The translations under genes were made by a program, and so were the position numbers. Of a DNA stretch of 39,170 nucleotides, positions 7,188-15,471 are shown in pieces. The DNA is from Saprospiraceae bacterium (lineage in GTDB: Bacteria; Bacteroidota; Bacteroidia; Chitinophagales; Saprospiraceae). Location of the stretch: contig JALSKB010000202.1 of NCBI GenBank assembly GCA_026989035.1, positions 1 to 39,170 on the forward strand. Direction: 5' to 3'. The notes below the pieces were generated by a model, which worked only from the letters and a program-made list of their open reading frames with translations, was not told where the DNA came from and ran no database searches. How positions within the stretch are numbered: the stretch's first letter is position 1; each line of letters opens with the position of its first letter.

Positions 7188-9719
7188 ATGGTGAGTAAAC
7201 CGACAAAGGAGGGTAAAGAAAAGGCAATCACGGAGCCTTTGGTCTGTGCTCATTGTGGTGAAAGTTGCCCCAGTGATGACATCACCTTGGGCGACAAACA
7301 CTTTTGTTGCCAAGGCTGCAAGATGGTTTATGAAATCTTGAATGAAAACGACCTCTGCCGTTATTACGAATTGGATGAAAAGGCCGGAGTCAGTTTGCGC
7401 GGGCGTCGTTTGGAGCAATACGGCTACCTGGACGAGCCCGATATTCGGGAGCAGCTGTTGGATTTTACCGATGGCCAACGCAGTGACGTTCACTTTTATC
7501 TCCCTCAGATGCACTGTGCCTCTTGTATCTGGTTGTTGGAAAACCTCTATCGGCTCAGCGAGGGGATACGGCGTTCTACGGTCAATTTTCCGCGTAAAGA
7601 GGTCAGCATTACTTTTGACGAAAGTAAAATTAGCTTGCGCCAGTTGGCCGAATTGCTGGCTTCCATAGGATATGCTCCACTCATTCAACTCAGCGATCTC
7701 AAAAGTGAAGAAGAAAAGCGACCCGTTGTGGATCGCCGTCTTTATTTTCAGCTGGGCGTAGCGGGTTTTGTTTTTGGTAATGTCATGTTGCTGAGTTTTC
7801 CGGAGTACTTAGGCCTTTCCGGAGAGCTGGTCAATCCCCTTTTTGTCAGTTGGGTTAGTTGGCTCAATATAGCATTGAGCACCTTGGTGGTGTTTTACAG
7901 CGGTCGTGACTATCTTCGCTCTGCCTGGGTAGAGTTAAAACAGGGGCATCTCAACATTGACGCTCCCATTTCTCTGGGTATTCTCGCCTTATACGGGCGT
8001 AGTCTTTACGAGATTCTGAGTCATACCGGCGCCGGATACTTGGATTCTCTGGCAGGTTTGCTTTTCTTTTTGCTCGTTGGCAAATGGTTTCAACAGCGCA
8101 CCTACTACCGCCTTAGCTTTGATAGAGACTATCGCTCTTATTTTCCCATAGCGGCCTCGGTGAGAGAGGGGGATGAAGAGCGCAGCCTTTCGGCAAATAA
8201 ATTGGAGCCTGGGATGACGGTGGTTCTTCGGCATGGGGAGTTGGTTCCGGCCGATGGTATCTTGCTCAAGGGTGAAGCTCTTATTGACTACAGTTTTGTT
8301 ACCGGAGAATCGGAGCCTGTGCGCAAATACACCGGAGATAAGCTCTATGCCGGCGGGCGGCAGATTGGTTCGACCATTGAGATGACGCTGACCAAAAAGG
8401 TTTCGCAAAGTTATCTGACCAGTTTGTGGAATGAAAGCGCTTTTGATAAGAAGCAACAGAGCAAAACGAAGTTCCTGGCCGATCGCATCGCTACGTATTT
8501 TACCCTTACCGTTCTTTTGTTGGCCGGCGCAACGCTGGTGTATTGGTTGCCTCGGGATTTGGCCCTGGCCTTTAATGCTTTTACTGCTGTGCTCATTGTT
8601 GCTTGTCCTTGTGCCGTTGCTCTTTCGGTGCCTTTTACCTTTGGAAATAGCCTGCGCAAGTTGGCCCAAAGGGGTTTTTTTCTAAAAAACGTGCACGTTT
8701 TGGAGCAGATGAGTGAGATTACGGCCATTGTTTTTGACAAAACGGGCACACTGACCAGCAGGGAAGAGGCCGAAGTGCATTTTCACGGGCAACCGCTCAG
8801 TTTGGAAGAAAAGATTTTGCTCTATACCTTGGTCAATCAATCGGTGCATCCGGTCAGTAAGCAGATTGCGTCCTGGTTGTTGCGCGCAGAGGAGCCCGGA
8901 AAAATGAAAGCGCTGAAAATTCAGCAGTTTAGGGAACTTACCGGAATGGGTCTTGAGGGGATGGTTTCCGGCCGGCAATTGCATGTGGGGTCGCAGGCCT
9001 TTTTGCGCACTGTTTTGGGTGCTCAGTTTGCAGAAGGGGAGAGCGAGGAGGGCAAGAGCGTTTACTTCAGTTTAGATGGGCATGTGAGGGGGTATTTCAG
9101 CCTGAACAACCGCTTGCGCCCGCATTTGGAAGGCATTTTGCGAAAGCTAAAAGGGCGATATGCCTTGTCTTTGCTTTCCGGGGATAACGAGCGCGAAAGA
9201 GTTCGGTTTGAGCAGCTTTTTGGAGCAGAGGCCACTTTGCGTTTTCGCCAAAAGCCCAAAGACAAGCTGGCTTTTGTACAAAAACTTCAGGCTGAAGGCC
9301 ACAAAGTGCTTATGTTGGGTGATGGTTTGAACGATGCCGGTGCGCTGAAACAAAGCGATGTAGGTGTGGTTTTGGCGGATGATACCAACAACTTCACCCC
9401 AGCCAGCGATGGCATTATGGATGCCCGTTTGTTTTCTCTTTTTCCCGATTTTTTGCCCTTTGCCCGTAACAACTTGCGGTTGGTTTATGCGGCCTATCTG
9501 TTGGCTTTGCTGTACAACATCATTGGTTTGAGCTTTGCCATGAGGGCGGCTTTGACGCCCGTTGTGGCGGCTATTCTCATGCCGGCCAGTTCGGTGAGCA
9601 TAGTTCTTTTCGGCGTGTTCAGCAGCAATTTGTTGGCTCGTCATCTCTTTGGGAGAATGGAAAAGCAGCGCTTTGCAGACCCCCAAAAAAGAAGGGTCAA
9701 AGACCGAATAGATTTTTAA
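7188..9719 (+). CDS. ccoI: Copper-transporting P-type ATPase of cbb3 oxidase biogenesis (CcoI/FixI)
   Basis: An inner-membrane P1B ATPase that moves copper across the membrane for the CuB site of the cbb3 oxidase. From the ATG at 7188 it has 843 residues. An N-terminal cysteine-rich metal-binding domain (C20xxC23, C40, C41, C44) typical of CcoI is followed by an HMA domain with C110xxC113. Then come membrane helices, TGES, the ion-binding CPC motif (473-475), the phosphorylation site DKTGT (D517), SVHPVSK, and the hinge motif GDGLNDA (D712). All catalytic motifs are intact. The position at the head of the cco genes supports the assignment over a general copper exporter. A TTG start at 7155 would add 11 residues. 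A 13-bp motif copy lies at 8185-8197. Confidence 0.93.
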   Translation: MVSKPTKEGKEKAITEPLVCAHCGESCPSDDITLGDKHFCCQGCKMVYEILNENDLCRYYELDEKAGVSLRGRRLEQYGYLDEPDIREQLLDFTDGQRSDVHFYLPQMHCASCIWLLENLYRLSEGIRRSTVNFPRKEVSITFDESKISLRQLAELLASIGYAPLIQLSDLKSEEEKRPVVDRRLYFQLGVAGFVFGNVMLLSFPEYLGLSGELVNPLFVSWVSWLNIALSTLVVFYSGRDYLRSAWVELKQGHLNIDAPISLGILALYGRSLYEILSHTGAGYLDSLAGLLFFLLVGKWFQQRTYYRLSFDRDYRSYFPIAASVREGDEERSLSANKLEPGMTVVLRHGELVPADGILLKGEALIDYSFVTGESEPVRKYTGDKLYAGGRQIGSTIEMTLTKKVSQSYLTSLWNESAFDKKQQSKTKFLADRIATYFTLTVLLLAGATLVYWLPRDLALAFNAFTAVLIVACPCAVALSVPFTFGNSLRKLAQRGFFLKNVHVLEQMSEITAIVFDKTGTLTSREEAEVHFHGQPLSLEEKILLYTLVNQSVHPVSKQIASWLLRAEEPGKMKALKIQQFRELTGMGLEGMVSGRQLHVGSQAFLRTVLGAQFAEGESEEGKSVYFSLDGHVRGYFSLNNRLRPHLEGILRKLKGRYALSLLSGDNERERVRFEQLFGAEATLRFRQKPKDKLAFVQKLQAEGHKVLMLGDGLNDAGALKQSDVGVVLADDTNNFTPASDGIMDARLFSLFPDFLPFARNNLRLVYAAYLLALLYNIIGLSFAMRAALTPVVAAILMPASSVSIVLFGVFSSNLLARHLFGRMEKQRFADPQKRRVKDRIDF

Positions 9720-9745
9720 CTTGCTGGTCTTCAGCCGAGTAAAAA

Positions 9746-9759
9746 GTGATAAAAATCAG
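9746..9759. promoter_or_regulatory. Candidate Fnr/Crp-family operator upstream of ccoS-ccoNO
   Basis: GTGATAAAAATCAG matches the Fnr consensus TTGAT-N4-ATCAA at 8 of 10 fixed positions, with the core TGAT-N4-ATCA intact. A second, looser inverted repeat (ATGA-N6-TCAT) follows at 9768-9781. The box is centred about 65 bp upstream of the predicted start of transcription. Control of cbb3 genes by Fnr/FixK proteins is known in Proteobacteria; its use here is inference. Confidence 0.45.
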
Positions 9760-9783
9760 TAAAATTTATGATGCAAGTCATGC

Positions 9784-9812
9784 TTTGCCCCAAAATCGAT
9801 TGAATACCTTTG
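9784..9812 (+). promoter_or_regulatory. Candidate promoter of ccoS-ccoNO-ccoQ-ccoP
   Basis: TTTG (9784-9787) and TACCTTTG (9805-9812) fit the Bacteroidota pattern, though the 17-nt spacer is two short of the usual 19-21. Transcription would start near 9818, giving a leader of about 13 nt before ccoS and allowing the oxidase structural genes to be expressed separately from ccoI. Confidence 0.45.
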
Positions 9813-9831
9813 CGTAACCAATGTCGCGACC

Positions 9832-9999
9832 ATGTTAATCATGCTCTTCCTCATCATGTTGAGTTTAATTTTGGCCCTGGGCTTTTTGTTGGCCTTTTTC
9901 TGGGCTGTAAGGACAGGGCAATTTGATGACGACTATACCCCCTCTGTACGCATTCTCCTCGACGACGACCAACCTAAACGAGATAACCAAAAGGATTGA
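9832..9999 (+). CDS. ccoS: Cytochrome cbb3 oxidase maturation protein CcoS
   Basis: A 55-residue gene. One membrane helix (about residues 2-24, rich in Leu, Ile and Phe) is followed by FFWAVRTGQFDD and RILLDDD, the hallmark sequence of CcoS. CcoS is needed for insertion of heme b and copper into the oxidase; its mechanism is not settled. The start is the ATG at 9832; the ATG at 9821 is in another frame. The stop lies 5 nt before the ccoNO start codon, so the two are surely cotranscribed. Because it is so short it is easily missed in annotation. Confidence 0.93.
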   Translation: MLIMLFLIMLSLILALGFLLAFFWAVRTGQFDDDYTPSVRILLDDDQPKRDNQKD

Positions 10000-10004
10000 C
10001 TTCT

Positions 10005-12128
10005 ATGGCACAACTCGAACATTTTAGTTATGACAACAAAATAGTGCGAAGCTTCGCCTTGGCAACTATTCTCTGGGGCGTAGTGGGTATGACGGTGGGT
10101 CTGTGGATCGCCTTTGCCTTGATTTTCCCGGACATGAACCTGGATACGCCCTGGATGACTTTCGGGCGCATTCGTCCTTTGCACACCAATGCTGCCATTT
10201 TTGCCTTTGTAGGTAACGGTATTTTCATGGGAGTTTACTATTCCTTGCAGCGTTTGCTAAAGACCCGCATGTTCAGCGATTTTCTCAGTAAGCTGCACTT
10301 TTGGGGATGGCAGCTCATCATCGTAGCGGCAGCCTTGACACTGCCCCTGGGAAAGATGGGCGCTCACGAATACGCCGAATTGGAGTGGCCCATAGACATT
10401 GCCATTGCCGTGGTATGGGTAGTCTTTGGCATCAACATGTTCGGCACCATTCTCAAGCGTCGCGAACAACACCTCTATGTAGCCATTTGGTTCTACATCG
10501 CTACCTGGGTGACGGTAACCATGTTGCACATTGGTAACAACCTGGAATTGCCGGTAAGCCTCTGGAAGAGCTATCCGGTTTTTGCCGGTGTGCAAGATGC
10601 CCTCGTACAATGGTGGTACGGGCACAATGCCGTAGCTTTCTTTTTGACGACGCCTTATCTGGGCTTGATGTATTACTTCTTGCCCAAGGCTGCTAACAGG
10701 CCGGTTTTTTCTTATCGTCTGTCTATCGTGCACTTTTGGGCCTTGATTTTCATTTACATTTGGGCCGGGCCGCACCACCTGCTTTATACCTCTTTGCCCG
10801 ATTGGGCACAGTCTTTAGGTACGGTTTTCTCTGTCATGTTGATTGCGCCGTCCTGGGGCGGGATGCTGAACGGTCTGTTGACCCTGCGCGGAGCCTGGGA
10901 TCGCGTACGCCAGGATCCCATTCTCAAATTCATGGTCGTTGCCGTTACGGCTTACGGTATGTCCACTTTTGAAGGGCCTATGCTCTCTATCAAGTCGGTC
11001 AACGCCATCAGTCACTTTACAGACTGGACCATCGGCCACGTGCACATAGGCACTTTGGGCTGGAATGGCTTTCTCACCTTTGGCATTTTGTACTGGTTGA
11101 TCCCGCGTTTGTACAACACCAAATTGCACTCCGTTTCTTTGGCCAATGCTCATTTCTGGATAGGTACGTTGGGCATTCTGTTCTATGCCATTCCGCTTTA
11201 CGGAGCCGGCTGGACACAAGCCTTGATGTGGAAGCAGTTTAATCCTGACGGGACTTTGGTTTATCCCAATTTTTTGGAAACGGTAACTCAGATTCTGCCC
11301 ATGTATGCCATGCGAGCTTTTGGCGGCACACTTTATTTGACCGGAGTGCTCATAATGGTTTACAACCTGGTGAAAACCATGGGAGCAGGTGCTTTTATCG
11401 GCGATGAAGAAGCCGAAGCACCAGCCTTGCAGCCGCATGTTGCTCACGGTAAAGAATACTGGCACAAATGGATTGAACGCAAGCCCGTTCAAATGCTGAT
11501 TGTTTCCTTGATTGTAGTTCTCATAGGTGGGATTGTAGAGATTGCGCCTATGCTCTTGGTCGAAGACAATGTGCCTAAGATAGAATCTGTCAAGCCTTAT
11601 ACGCCCCTGGAACTGGCCGGGCGAGACATTTACATACGGGAAGGTTGCCTGGCTTGTCATTCTCAGATGATTCGTCCCTTCCGTTCGGAAACGGAGCGCT
11701 ATGGCGAATATTCCAAATCGGGAGAATACATTTACGATCGTCCTTTTCTTTGGGGTTCCAAGCGTACAGGTCCGGATTTGCACCGCGTAGGAGGAAAATA
11801 CAACCATGCTTGGCATTACAACCACATGATGGACCCCACCAGTACCTCGTCGCAATCTATCATGCCTAGATACAGCTGGTTGCACGAAAACATCTTGGAT
11901 GCTTCGGATATCCCGGCAAAAATCAGGGTGTTGCAAAAGCTGCATACGCCCTATCCCAAGGGATACGATAAAATTGCGCTGAAAGATCTGGAAAAACAGG
12001 CGAAGAAAATTGCCGGTGAGTTGCGTGAACAATTGGGAGAAGATTTGGATGACCCGAATCTTGAAAAACGCGAGATCATTGCCCTTATCGCCTATTTACA
12101 ACGATTGGGAACGGACCTTTCCAAGTGA
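10005..12128 (+). CDS. ccoNO: Fused cbb3-type cytochrome c oxidase subunits I and II (CcoN-CcoO)
   Basis: Catalytic core of a high-affinity terminal oxidase that reduces oxygen to water at the inner membrane. The 707-residue product joins the 12-helix CcoN part (about 1-470) to the CcoO part (about 485-707). In CcoN, histidines in HTNAAIFAFVGNG, WWYGHNAVAFF, AGPHHLLYT and WTIGHVHIGTLGWNGF are the expected ligands of the hemes and CuB. CcoO has one membrane helix and a c-type heme site CLACH at 548-552, followed by the usual SQMIRPFRSE. Separate ccoN and ccoO genes are the rule in Proteobacteria; the fusion is common in Bacteroidota. The start is the ATG at 10005; a TTG at 9996 overlapping ccoS is less likely. 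Confidence 0.95.
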   Translation: MAQLEHFSYDNKIVRSFALATILWGVVGMTVGLWIAFALIFPDMNLDTPWMTFGRIRPLHTNAAIFAFVGNGIFMGVYYSLQRLLKTRMFSDFLSKLHFWGWQLIIVAAALTLPLGKMGAHEYAELEWPIDIAIAVVWVVFGINMFGTILKRREQHLYVAIWFYIATWVTVTMLHIGNNLELPVSLWKSYPVFAGVQDALVQWWYGHNAVAFFLTTPYLGLMYYFLPKAANRPVFSYRLSIVHFWALIFIYIWAGPHHLLYTSLPDWAQSLGTVFSVMLIAPSWGGMLNGLLTLRGAWDRVRQDPILKFMVVAVTAYGMSTFEGPMLSIKSVNAISHFTDWTIGHVHIGTLGWNGFLTFGILYWLIPRLYNTKLHSVSLANAHFWIGTLGILFYAIPLYGAGWTQALMWKQFNPDGTLVYPNFLETVTQILPMYAMRAFGGTLYLTGVLIMVYNLVKTMGAGAFIGDEEAEAPALQPHVAHGKEYWHKWIERKPVQMLIVSLIVVLIGGIVEIAPMLLVEDNVPKIESVKPYTPLELAGRDIYIREGCLACHSQMIRPFRSETERYGEYSKSGEYIYDRPFLWGSKRTGPDLHRVGGKYNHAWHYNHMMDPTSTSSQSIMPRYSWLHENILDASDIPAKIRVLQKLHTPYPKGYDKIALKDLEKQAKKIAGELREQLGEDLDDPNLEKREIIALIAYLQRLGTDLSK

Positions 12129-12134
12129 AACCGT

Positions 12135-12161
12135 TGGGGCAGGGGTTCAACCCCTGCCCCG
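12135..12161 (+). other. Perfect GC-rich hairpin between ccoNO and ccoQ
   Basis: Arms 12136-12145 and 12151-12160 (GGGGCAGGGG and CCCCTGCCCC) pair perfectly around a TTCAA loop, whose outer T and A can pair as well. No T run follows, so it is not a standard terminator. It lies 7 nt after the ccoNO stop codon and could protect the 3' end of the upstream message or lower expression of downstream genes. Confidence 0.7.
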
Positions 12162-12177
12162 GCATAACAACGAACTC

Positions 12178-12375
12178 ATGTTTAAATTTTTGCTCCAGGG
12201 TGAAGACATCAATTGGATGGCGGTGTTCGGGCTGATTACTTTTGTTTTGCTCTTCATCGTCATCGTGCTGGTAGCCTTCTTCAGAGATTCTGCTTTTATG
12301 AATAAAATGGCCCGTATGCCATTGGAAGAAGATGATGCTCAAACAGCTCATGTCGATCAAAACCACCCGGAATAA
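12178..12375 (+). CDS. ccoQ: Small cbb3 oxidase subunit, CcoQ-like
   Basis: A 65-residue protein with one membrane helix (about residues 12-36) followed by a charged tail. Size, topology and position between ccoNO and ccoP fit CcoQ/FixQ, the accessory subunit that stabilises the oxidase; sequence conservation in this family is weak, so the name rests mainly on position. The start is the ATG at 12178, just after the hairpin; the frame is open farther upstream but only over the end of ccoNO. The stop lies 40 nt before ccoP. Confidence 0.7.
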   Translation: MFKFLLQGEDINWMAVFGLITFVLLFIVIVLVAFFRDSAFMNKMARMPLEEDDAQTAHVDQNHPE

Positions 12376-12415
12376 GACCCAGGTACACTCACCACCTCAA
12401 CAAAAGAAACAAAAC

Positions 12416-13381
12416 ATGAAAATCAAAAACTGGACATTCTTTGGAATATTCACCGGCCTCTTGGCCTCTCCTATAGTAAGCTTTGCCCAGGAAACGGCAA
12501 ACAATGGTGAAGCAGGTTTGGACAGCAATACGGATTTGGTTAAGTGGCTGATTATAACAGCGGCAGTTATTATCATCATCGCGGTCTTGGCACTTTTCAA
12601 GGTGCTCAACAGCATGCTCAAGCTCCAGGAGATTGAGGCTCTGCGCCAAATGGGTATGGAAGAAGCCGCCCAAAAAATAGCTGCCGAACGTCGTATCCCC
12701 TGGTGGCGCCGCCTCATGGAACGCTGGACAGATGCCGTACCCGTTGAGCAGGAAAAAGACGTTCTCTTCGACCACGACTTTGACGGCATACAAGAGCTCG
12801 ACAATAAACTTCCGCCTTGGTGGCTGGCCCTTTTCTATGTGACCATCGGCTTTGCTGTAGTTTATATGTTTTACTATCACTTCCTGGGTATAGGGCCTGG
12901 TTCTCAGGAGATGTATCAGCAAGAAATGAAACAAGCCGAAATGGCCATAGCAGAGTACAAGGCTGCTCATGGTACCGGTGTGGATGAGACTAATGTTACC
13001 TTGCTCGACGGAGAAACCGATTTGGCCGTTGGGCAAACCGTTTACCAAACCCATTGTGTCGCTTGCCACGGTACACAGGGGGAAGGGGGGATAGGCCCCA
13101 ACTTCGCCGACAACTACTGGATTCATGGCTGCGACATCAAAGACCTTTTCAAAACCATCAAGTTTGGTGTTCCTGAAAAAGGGATGTTGGCCTGGAAGGA
13201 CCAGCTCAAGCCCGAAGAAATTCAAAAAGTCGCCAGTTTTATCCTCGTGAAGTTGAACGGCACCAACCCGCCCAATGCGAAAAATCCGCAAGGAGAGCCT
13301 TGCGATGCCAAAGCTGCAGCTGAGTCCGGAGAAGGAGAAGAACCGGCAGACACCTCTTCTACAACAGAGGTGGAAAACTAA
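12416..13381 (+). CDS. ccoP: cbb3 oxidase subunit III, mono-heme CcoP
   Basis: Membrane-bound cytochrome c that passes electrons to the oxidase core. The 321-residue product has a hydrophobic N-terminus ending in FAQE that may be a signal peptide or helix, then helices at about 43-63 and 139-160. A periplasmic cytochrome c domain follows with a single CVACH heme site (C214-H218) and the distal methionine probably in EKGMLAW. Proteobacterial CcoP normally carries two such sites; only one is present here. The end is low-complexity and rich in Glu, Ala and Ser. I start at the ATG at 12416; the 28 codons upstream overlap ccoQ. A strong hairpin follows 15 nt after the stop. Confidence 0.9.
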   Translation: MKIKNWTFFGIFTGLLASPIVSFAQETANNGEAGLDSNTDLVKWLIITAAVIIIIAVLALFKVLNSMLKLQEIEALRQMGMEEAAQKIAAERRIPWWRRLMERWTDAVPVEQEKDVLFDHDFDGIQELDNKLPPWWLALFYVTIGFAVVYMFYYHFLGIGPGSQEMYQQEMKQAEMAIAEYKAAHGTGVDETNVTLLDGETDLAVGQTVYQTHCVACHGTQGEGGIGPNFADNYWIHGCDIKDLFKTIKFGVPEKGMLAWKDQLKPEEIQKVASFILVKLNGTNPPNAKNPQGEPCDAKAAAESGEGEEPADTSSTTEVEN

Positions 13382-13396
13382 AAAACTAAATGGAGA

Positions 13397-13432
13397 AGTG
13401 GTGCCCGGGTCTAAAAGACTGCGGGCACCACT
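13397..13432 (+). terminator. Strong hairpin after ccoP (possible terminator or mRNA-stability element)
   Basis: Arms 13397-13407 and 13422-13432 form a perfect 11-bp stem (AGTGGTGCCCG and its complement). Its 14-nt loop can form a second small stem, GTCT-AAA-AGAC. No T run follows. It divides the oxidase structural genes from ccoG-ccoH, where a 151-nt gap would allow partial termination or processing. Confidence 0.55.
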
Positions 13433-13532
13433 CATGTGCTTGTAAACCCTCAACTGCGTTTGGTTTAATCTACTTCAAAGAGGTTGATCTGCTTTTCAAA
13501 GCAGAACCACAACAACACAATGCAACAAGAAG

Positions 13533-14978
13533 ATGTCAACCATTAAACAAACGCAGCCGCCTCAGGGCGAATCATTCAGAGATCACATCTCTACCGTAGA
13601 TGAGAAATCGGGAAAGCGAATTTGGGTTTATCCCAAAAAACCCAAAGGGCGTTTTTACCGTTGGCGTACCTGGTTAAGTTGGGTGCTGTTGGGCTTTCTG
13701 TTTCTAGCGCCTTTCATTAAAGTCAATGGGCATCCACTGCTCTTGTTCAACATCATTGAGCGCAAATTCATTCTCTTTGGTGTGCAATTCCTGCCTCAGG
13801 ATTTCCACCTTTTTGTCTTTGCCGCGTTGACAGCTATCGTCTTCCTCATTCTCTTCACGGTGATTTACGGACGCATTTTTTGTGGATGGGTTTGTCCCCA
13901 GACCATTTTCATGGAAATGGTCTTTAGGAAGATTGAATACCTTATCGAAGGCGATGCCAAGGCCCAAAAGCGTTTGGCGAAAGCCCCCTGGACAGCTGAA
14001 AAAATTTTCAAGAAAACTTTGAAAATCGGCATCTTTTTTCTCATTGCCGTTCTCATCGCCAACGTTTTCCTCTCTTACATCATTGGCGTAGATCAGGTGC
14101 TAAAAATCGCTTCGGAGCCCATTAGCCAACATGTCGGAGGTTTTATCGCCATGTTGCTCTTTTCTTTCGCGTTTTTCGGGGTTTTTGCCTACATGCGGGA
14201 GCAGGTTTGCATTGCCATTTGCCCCTACGGTCGCTTACAAGGGGTTATGATAAACCAGGATACCGTTGTCATTGCTTACGATTTTGTTCGCGGAGAACCG
14301 CGAGGCAAGCTTCGCAAAGGGCAGACCGATAGCGACACCCAAAAACAGGGGGATTGCATCGATTGTAAACTCTGCGTGCAGGTTTGCCCTACGGGTATAG
14401 ACATTCGCAACGGTACTCAGCTGGAATGCATCAACTGTACGGCTTGCATAGACGCTTGTGATGCTGTGATGGACAAAATCGGCAAGCCGAGGGGGTTGAT
14501 TCGCTACGATAGCTACAACGGCATTGTCAGAGGAGAGAAGAAAATCTTGACGCCTCGCGTCATTGCTTATACCGTGGTTTTGGGTTTGCTCATCCTGGGG
14601 AATATCCTTTTGCTCAGCAACCGAAGCCAGGTAGAAACGCTTTTGTTGCGTGCTCAGGGTCAGCTCTACCAACACGTGGATGAAAACTACATCAGCAATT
14701 TGTACACCTATGAGGTGATCAATAAGACGGAAAAAGCAATGCCCGTTACTTTTCAACTCGCTGAAGGTGATAGGAAAAAAATGTCGGGCGTGCGTTTTCG
14801 CATTGTGGGAGATAAACAACCCGTCGCAGAACCCGGGAAAGCGGTTAAAGGCGTTTTGTTTATCGATATTCCCGCGGATCAACTTCAATCGAGAAAGACT
14901 GTTCTCCATATAGAAGTGTTGTCTAATGGAAAAATTGTCGATCGGACGAAGACGACTTTTCTGGGACCCATCAAATGA
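13533..14978 (+). CDS. ccoG: Cytochrome c oxidase accessory protein CcoG (FixG/RdxA)
   Basis: A membrane iron-sulfur protein needed for cbb3 assembly; CcoG has been linked to reduction of copper for the oxidase. The 481-residue product has N-terminal helices and the family motif FCGWVCPQ. Two 4Fe-4S cluster motifs are C275xxC278xxC281xxxCP and C299xxC302xxC305xxxC309, the last helix is at about 345-365, and a C-terminal immunoglobulin-like periplasmic domain typical of FixG follows. All cluster cysteines are present. It is separated from ccoP by 151 nt with a hairpin and from ccoH by 48 nt with another. A 13-bp motif copy lies at 13973-13985. Confidence 0.94.
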   Translation: MSTIKQTQPPQGESFRDHISTVDEKSGKRIWVYPKKPKGRFYRWRTWLSWVLLGFLFLAPFIKVNGHPLLLFNIIERKFILFGVQFLPQDFHLFVFAALTAIVFLILFTVIYGRIFCGWVCPQTIFMEMVFRKIEYLIEGDAKAQKRLAKAPWTAEKIFKKTLKIGIFFLIAVLIANVFLSYIIGVDQVLKIASEPISQHVGGFIAMLLFSFAFFGVFAYMREQVCIAICPYGRLQGVMINQDTVVIAYDFVRGEPRGKLRKGQTDSDTQKQGDCIDCKLCVQVCPTGIDIRNGTQLECINCTACIDACDAVMDKIGKPRGLIRYDSYNGIVRGEKKILTPRVIAYTVVLGLLILGNILLLSNRSQVETLLLRAQGQLYQHVDENYISNLYTYEVINKTEKAMPVTFQLAEGDRKKMSGVRFRIVGDKQPVAEPGKAVKGVLFIDIPADQLQSRKTVLHIEVLSNGKIVDRTKTTFLGPIK

Positions 14979-14981
14979 AAA

Positions 14982-15024
14982 ATGCGGCTTGGGCTGTCAA
15001 GTCCAAGCCGCATAAAGCGTTTTT
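14982..15024 (+). terminator. Hairpin with T run between ccoG and ccoH
   Basis: A perfect 11-bp stem, arms 14982-14992 and 15003-15013, encloses a 10-nt loop. It is followed by AAAGCG and five Ts. It begins 3 nt after the ccoG stop and ends just before the ccoH start at 15027. Because ccoH clearly belongs with ccoG, it is more likely a leaky terminator or processing site than a full stop. Confidence 0.55.
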
Positions 15025-15026
15025 CC

Positions 15027-15470
15027 ATGAAAATTCAATTCCACTGGGGTACGGGCATTGCCTTGGTTTTTGCTCTTTTTGTTTTCAGCTTGGTCTTTGC
15101 CGTCATCAAATCCACCACCATAGATCATTCGCTGGTGCGAGATGACTACTATAAAGAAGATGTGCACTACCAGGAGAAGAAAGATAAGATGGCGCGCACC
15201 CGTCAGCTGGGTGAAGCGGTGGGTATCCAATACCTGAAAGATCAGGGACTGCTCATGCTTTACTTCCCTCGCAGCATGGAACCCGAGGGCGAAGTACAAC
15301 TCTATCGAGCTTCCGATGCCTCCTTGGATCGCCGCTTTCCCCTTGAAGTGGATAGTTCGGGCATTCAACTGGTGCCGGTACGCAGCTTACAAGCCGGTTC
15401 TTGGACCGTCAAAGTCGATTGGAAGGCTCACGGTCAGGCTTATTATATGGAAAAGAACATCTACTTCTGA
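15027..15470 (+). CDS. ccoH: FixH/CcoH family protein of cbb3 oxidase assembly
   Basis: A 147-residue membrane protein with one N-terminal helix (about residues 8-29) and a periplasmic beta-rich domain, the arrangement of FixH/CcoH, which stabilises late assembly intermediates of the oxidase. The sequence DDYYKEDVHYQEK after the helix is the typical conserved stretch. The start is the ATG at 15027; the frame opens 15 codons earlier within the hairpin, which is unlikely to be translated. The next gene starts one nucleotide after the stop, so the two must be cotranscribed. Confidence 0.9.
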   Translation: MKIQFHWGTGIALVFALFVFSLVFAVIKSTTIDHSLVRDDYYKEDVHYQEKKDKMARTRQLGEAVGIQYLKDQGLLMLYFPRSMEPEGEVQLYRASDASLDRRFPLEVDSSGIQLVPVRSLQAGSWTVKVDWKAHGQAYYMEKNIYF

Positions 15471-15471
15471 G

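Noticed and set aside
10815-12032. 405-codon antisense open frame over ccoNO
   Set aside because: A shadow of a strongly conserved gene, with composition typical of antisense translation.
12332-12415. Upstream extension of ccoP
   Set aside because: It overlaps ccoQ and precedes the hydrophobic N-terminus, which starts naturally at 12416.
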